Source: DSWT01 sp035420085
GTDB lineage: Bacteria; Chloroflexota; Anaerolineae; B4-G1; SLSP01
Assembly: GCA_035420085.1 (NCBI GenBank)
Contig: DAOLUH010000031.1
Coordinates: 6,710 to 70,709 of the forward strand
DNA: 64,000 nucleotides
Direction of reading: 5' to 3'
Of this stretch, positions 63,541 to 64,000 are shown piece by piece. The notes below the pieces were generated by a model. It did not search any database, was not told where the DNA came from, and was given only the letters and a program-made list of their open reading frames with translations. Each line of letters begins with the position of its first letter. Within the stretch, counting starts at the first letter, position 1. The translations under genes were made by a program, and so were the position numbers.

Positions 63541-64000
63541 TTGCCCGTTTTCCTGTTTACCGATATCGAAGGCTCGACCGAAAAATGGTCGCGGTTTCCG
63601 CGCGCGATGCAGGAGGCGTTGGCGCGCCACAACGATCTCGTCGAGGCAGCCATTGTGCGGCGCGGCGGGAAGGTCGTCAAGAATACGGGCGACGGCTATT
63701 TCGCGGTCTTCGAAGGCGGCGAGCCGCTGGCCTGCGCCATCGAAATCCAATGGCTGTTGGCACAGCAGGATTGGGGCGAGATCGGCGAGCTGCGGGCGCG
63801 CATCGCGTTGCACACCGGCGAGGCCCGGCAGCGTGAGGGCGATTACTTTGGGCTGGAGGTGAGCCGCACGGCGCGACTGCTGTCTTCGGGCTGGGGCGGG
63901 CAAATTCTGCTTACCTGCGAACTGGCGCGCGCGGCGACGCTCCCGCCCGATGCCGCGCTCTACGATCTGGGCAATCACCTGCTCAAAGACCTGAACGAAC
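63541..64000 (+). CDS. Class III adenylate/guanylate cyclase domain protein, cut by window edge
   Basis: The first 153 residues of a larger protein. It begins at TTG 63541 with GAAAGGA upstream and reads LPVFLFTDIEGSTEKW. Asp8 and Asp51 (TGDGYF) are the two metal-binding Asp; IALHTGEA is the dimer/base-recognition strand. Homologs with this N-terminal cyclase often carry a C-terminal AAA/TPR part, which lies outside the window. Confidence 0.9.
   Translation, partial: MPVFLFTDIEGSTEKWSRFPRAMQEALARHNDLVEAAIVRRGGKVVKNTGDGYFAVFEGGEPLACAIEIQWLLAQQDWGEIGELRARIALHTGEARQREGDYFGLEVSRTARLLSSGWGGQILLTCELARAATLPPDAALYDLGNHLLKDLNE

Overview
The window reads as a chromosomal segment of a free-living bacterium, most likely a Chloroflexota member of the Anaerolineae type. 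This assignment is inference. It rests on moderately high GC, frequent GTG and TTG starts, an archaeal/fungal-type Asd, a ChlI/ChlD chelatase pair without photosynthesis genes, large secreted beta-helix and YfhO/Wzx membrane proteins, and a secreted protein ending in FLPVVLAQRP. No rRNA, tRNA, CRISPR array or intact transposase was seen.

Layout. 0-12 kb: a carbohydrate/small-molecule catabolic block, all on +. It holds an aldo/keto reductase end, two URO-D family proteins around a large CHASE4-GAF histidine kinase, a 2-hydroxyacid dehydrogenase, RmlA, two sugar-phosphate isomerases, a serine hydrolase and a sulfatase. 12.9-22.8 kb: a NUDIX-metallopeptidase fusion, membrane proteins, a second aldo/keto reductase, an S9 peptidase, DUF92, a YdcF-like protein, ProS and a nitroreductase. 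22.9-29.2 kb, on -: GNAT, the chlI/chlD pair joined by a -1 frameshift signal, a TPR/zinc-ribbon membrane protein, an RRM protein, and metG preceded by a methionine-rich leader peptide and attenuator. 29.4-37 kb, on +: Roadblock, V4R and response-regulator genes, a YfhO-Wzx fusion and a coiled-coil protein. 37-43.2 kb, on -: amidohydrolase, VTT membrane protein, an intein-interrupted nucleotide-sugar dehydrogenase and a degenerate tyrosine recombinase. 43.5-45.1 kb, on +: sufS-sufU. 45.2-50.7 kb, on -: the c-di-AMP operon (TPR protein, cdaA, cdaR) and argF. 50.9-59 kb: a small membrane protein, a Kbl-type enzyme, thrC, two tandem YdjM-like membrane proteins, a HAD-like protein with permuted motif order, asd and lysC. 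59.4-64 kb, on +: a large secreted beta-helix protein and the start of a class III nucleotide cyclase.

Strongest observations. (1) A -1 programmed frameshift cassette joins chlI to chlD: an SD-like element, A8, and an 11-bp plus 5-bp stem 8 nt downstream. (2) metG has a complete ribosome-mediated attenuation leader: consensus promoter, SD, a 29-aa peptide with a Met-Met-Met run, and a terminator. (3) A 485-aa LAGLIDADG intein sits exactly in front of the catalytic cysteine of a UDP-GlcNAc/UDP-Glc dehydrogenase. (4) A dispersed class of hairpins is built from degenerate 7-9-nt tandem units. It occupies many intergenic gaps, supplies stop codons and C-terminal tails to some genes, and has entered the reading frames of proS, a DUF92 gene and the YfhO-Wzx gene. 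The same architecture recurs with unrelated unit sequences.
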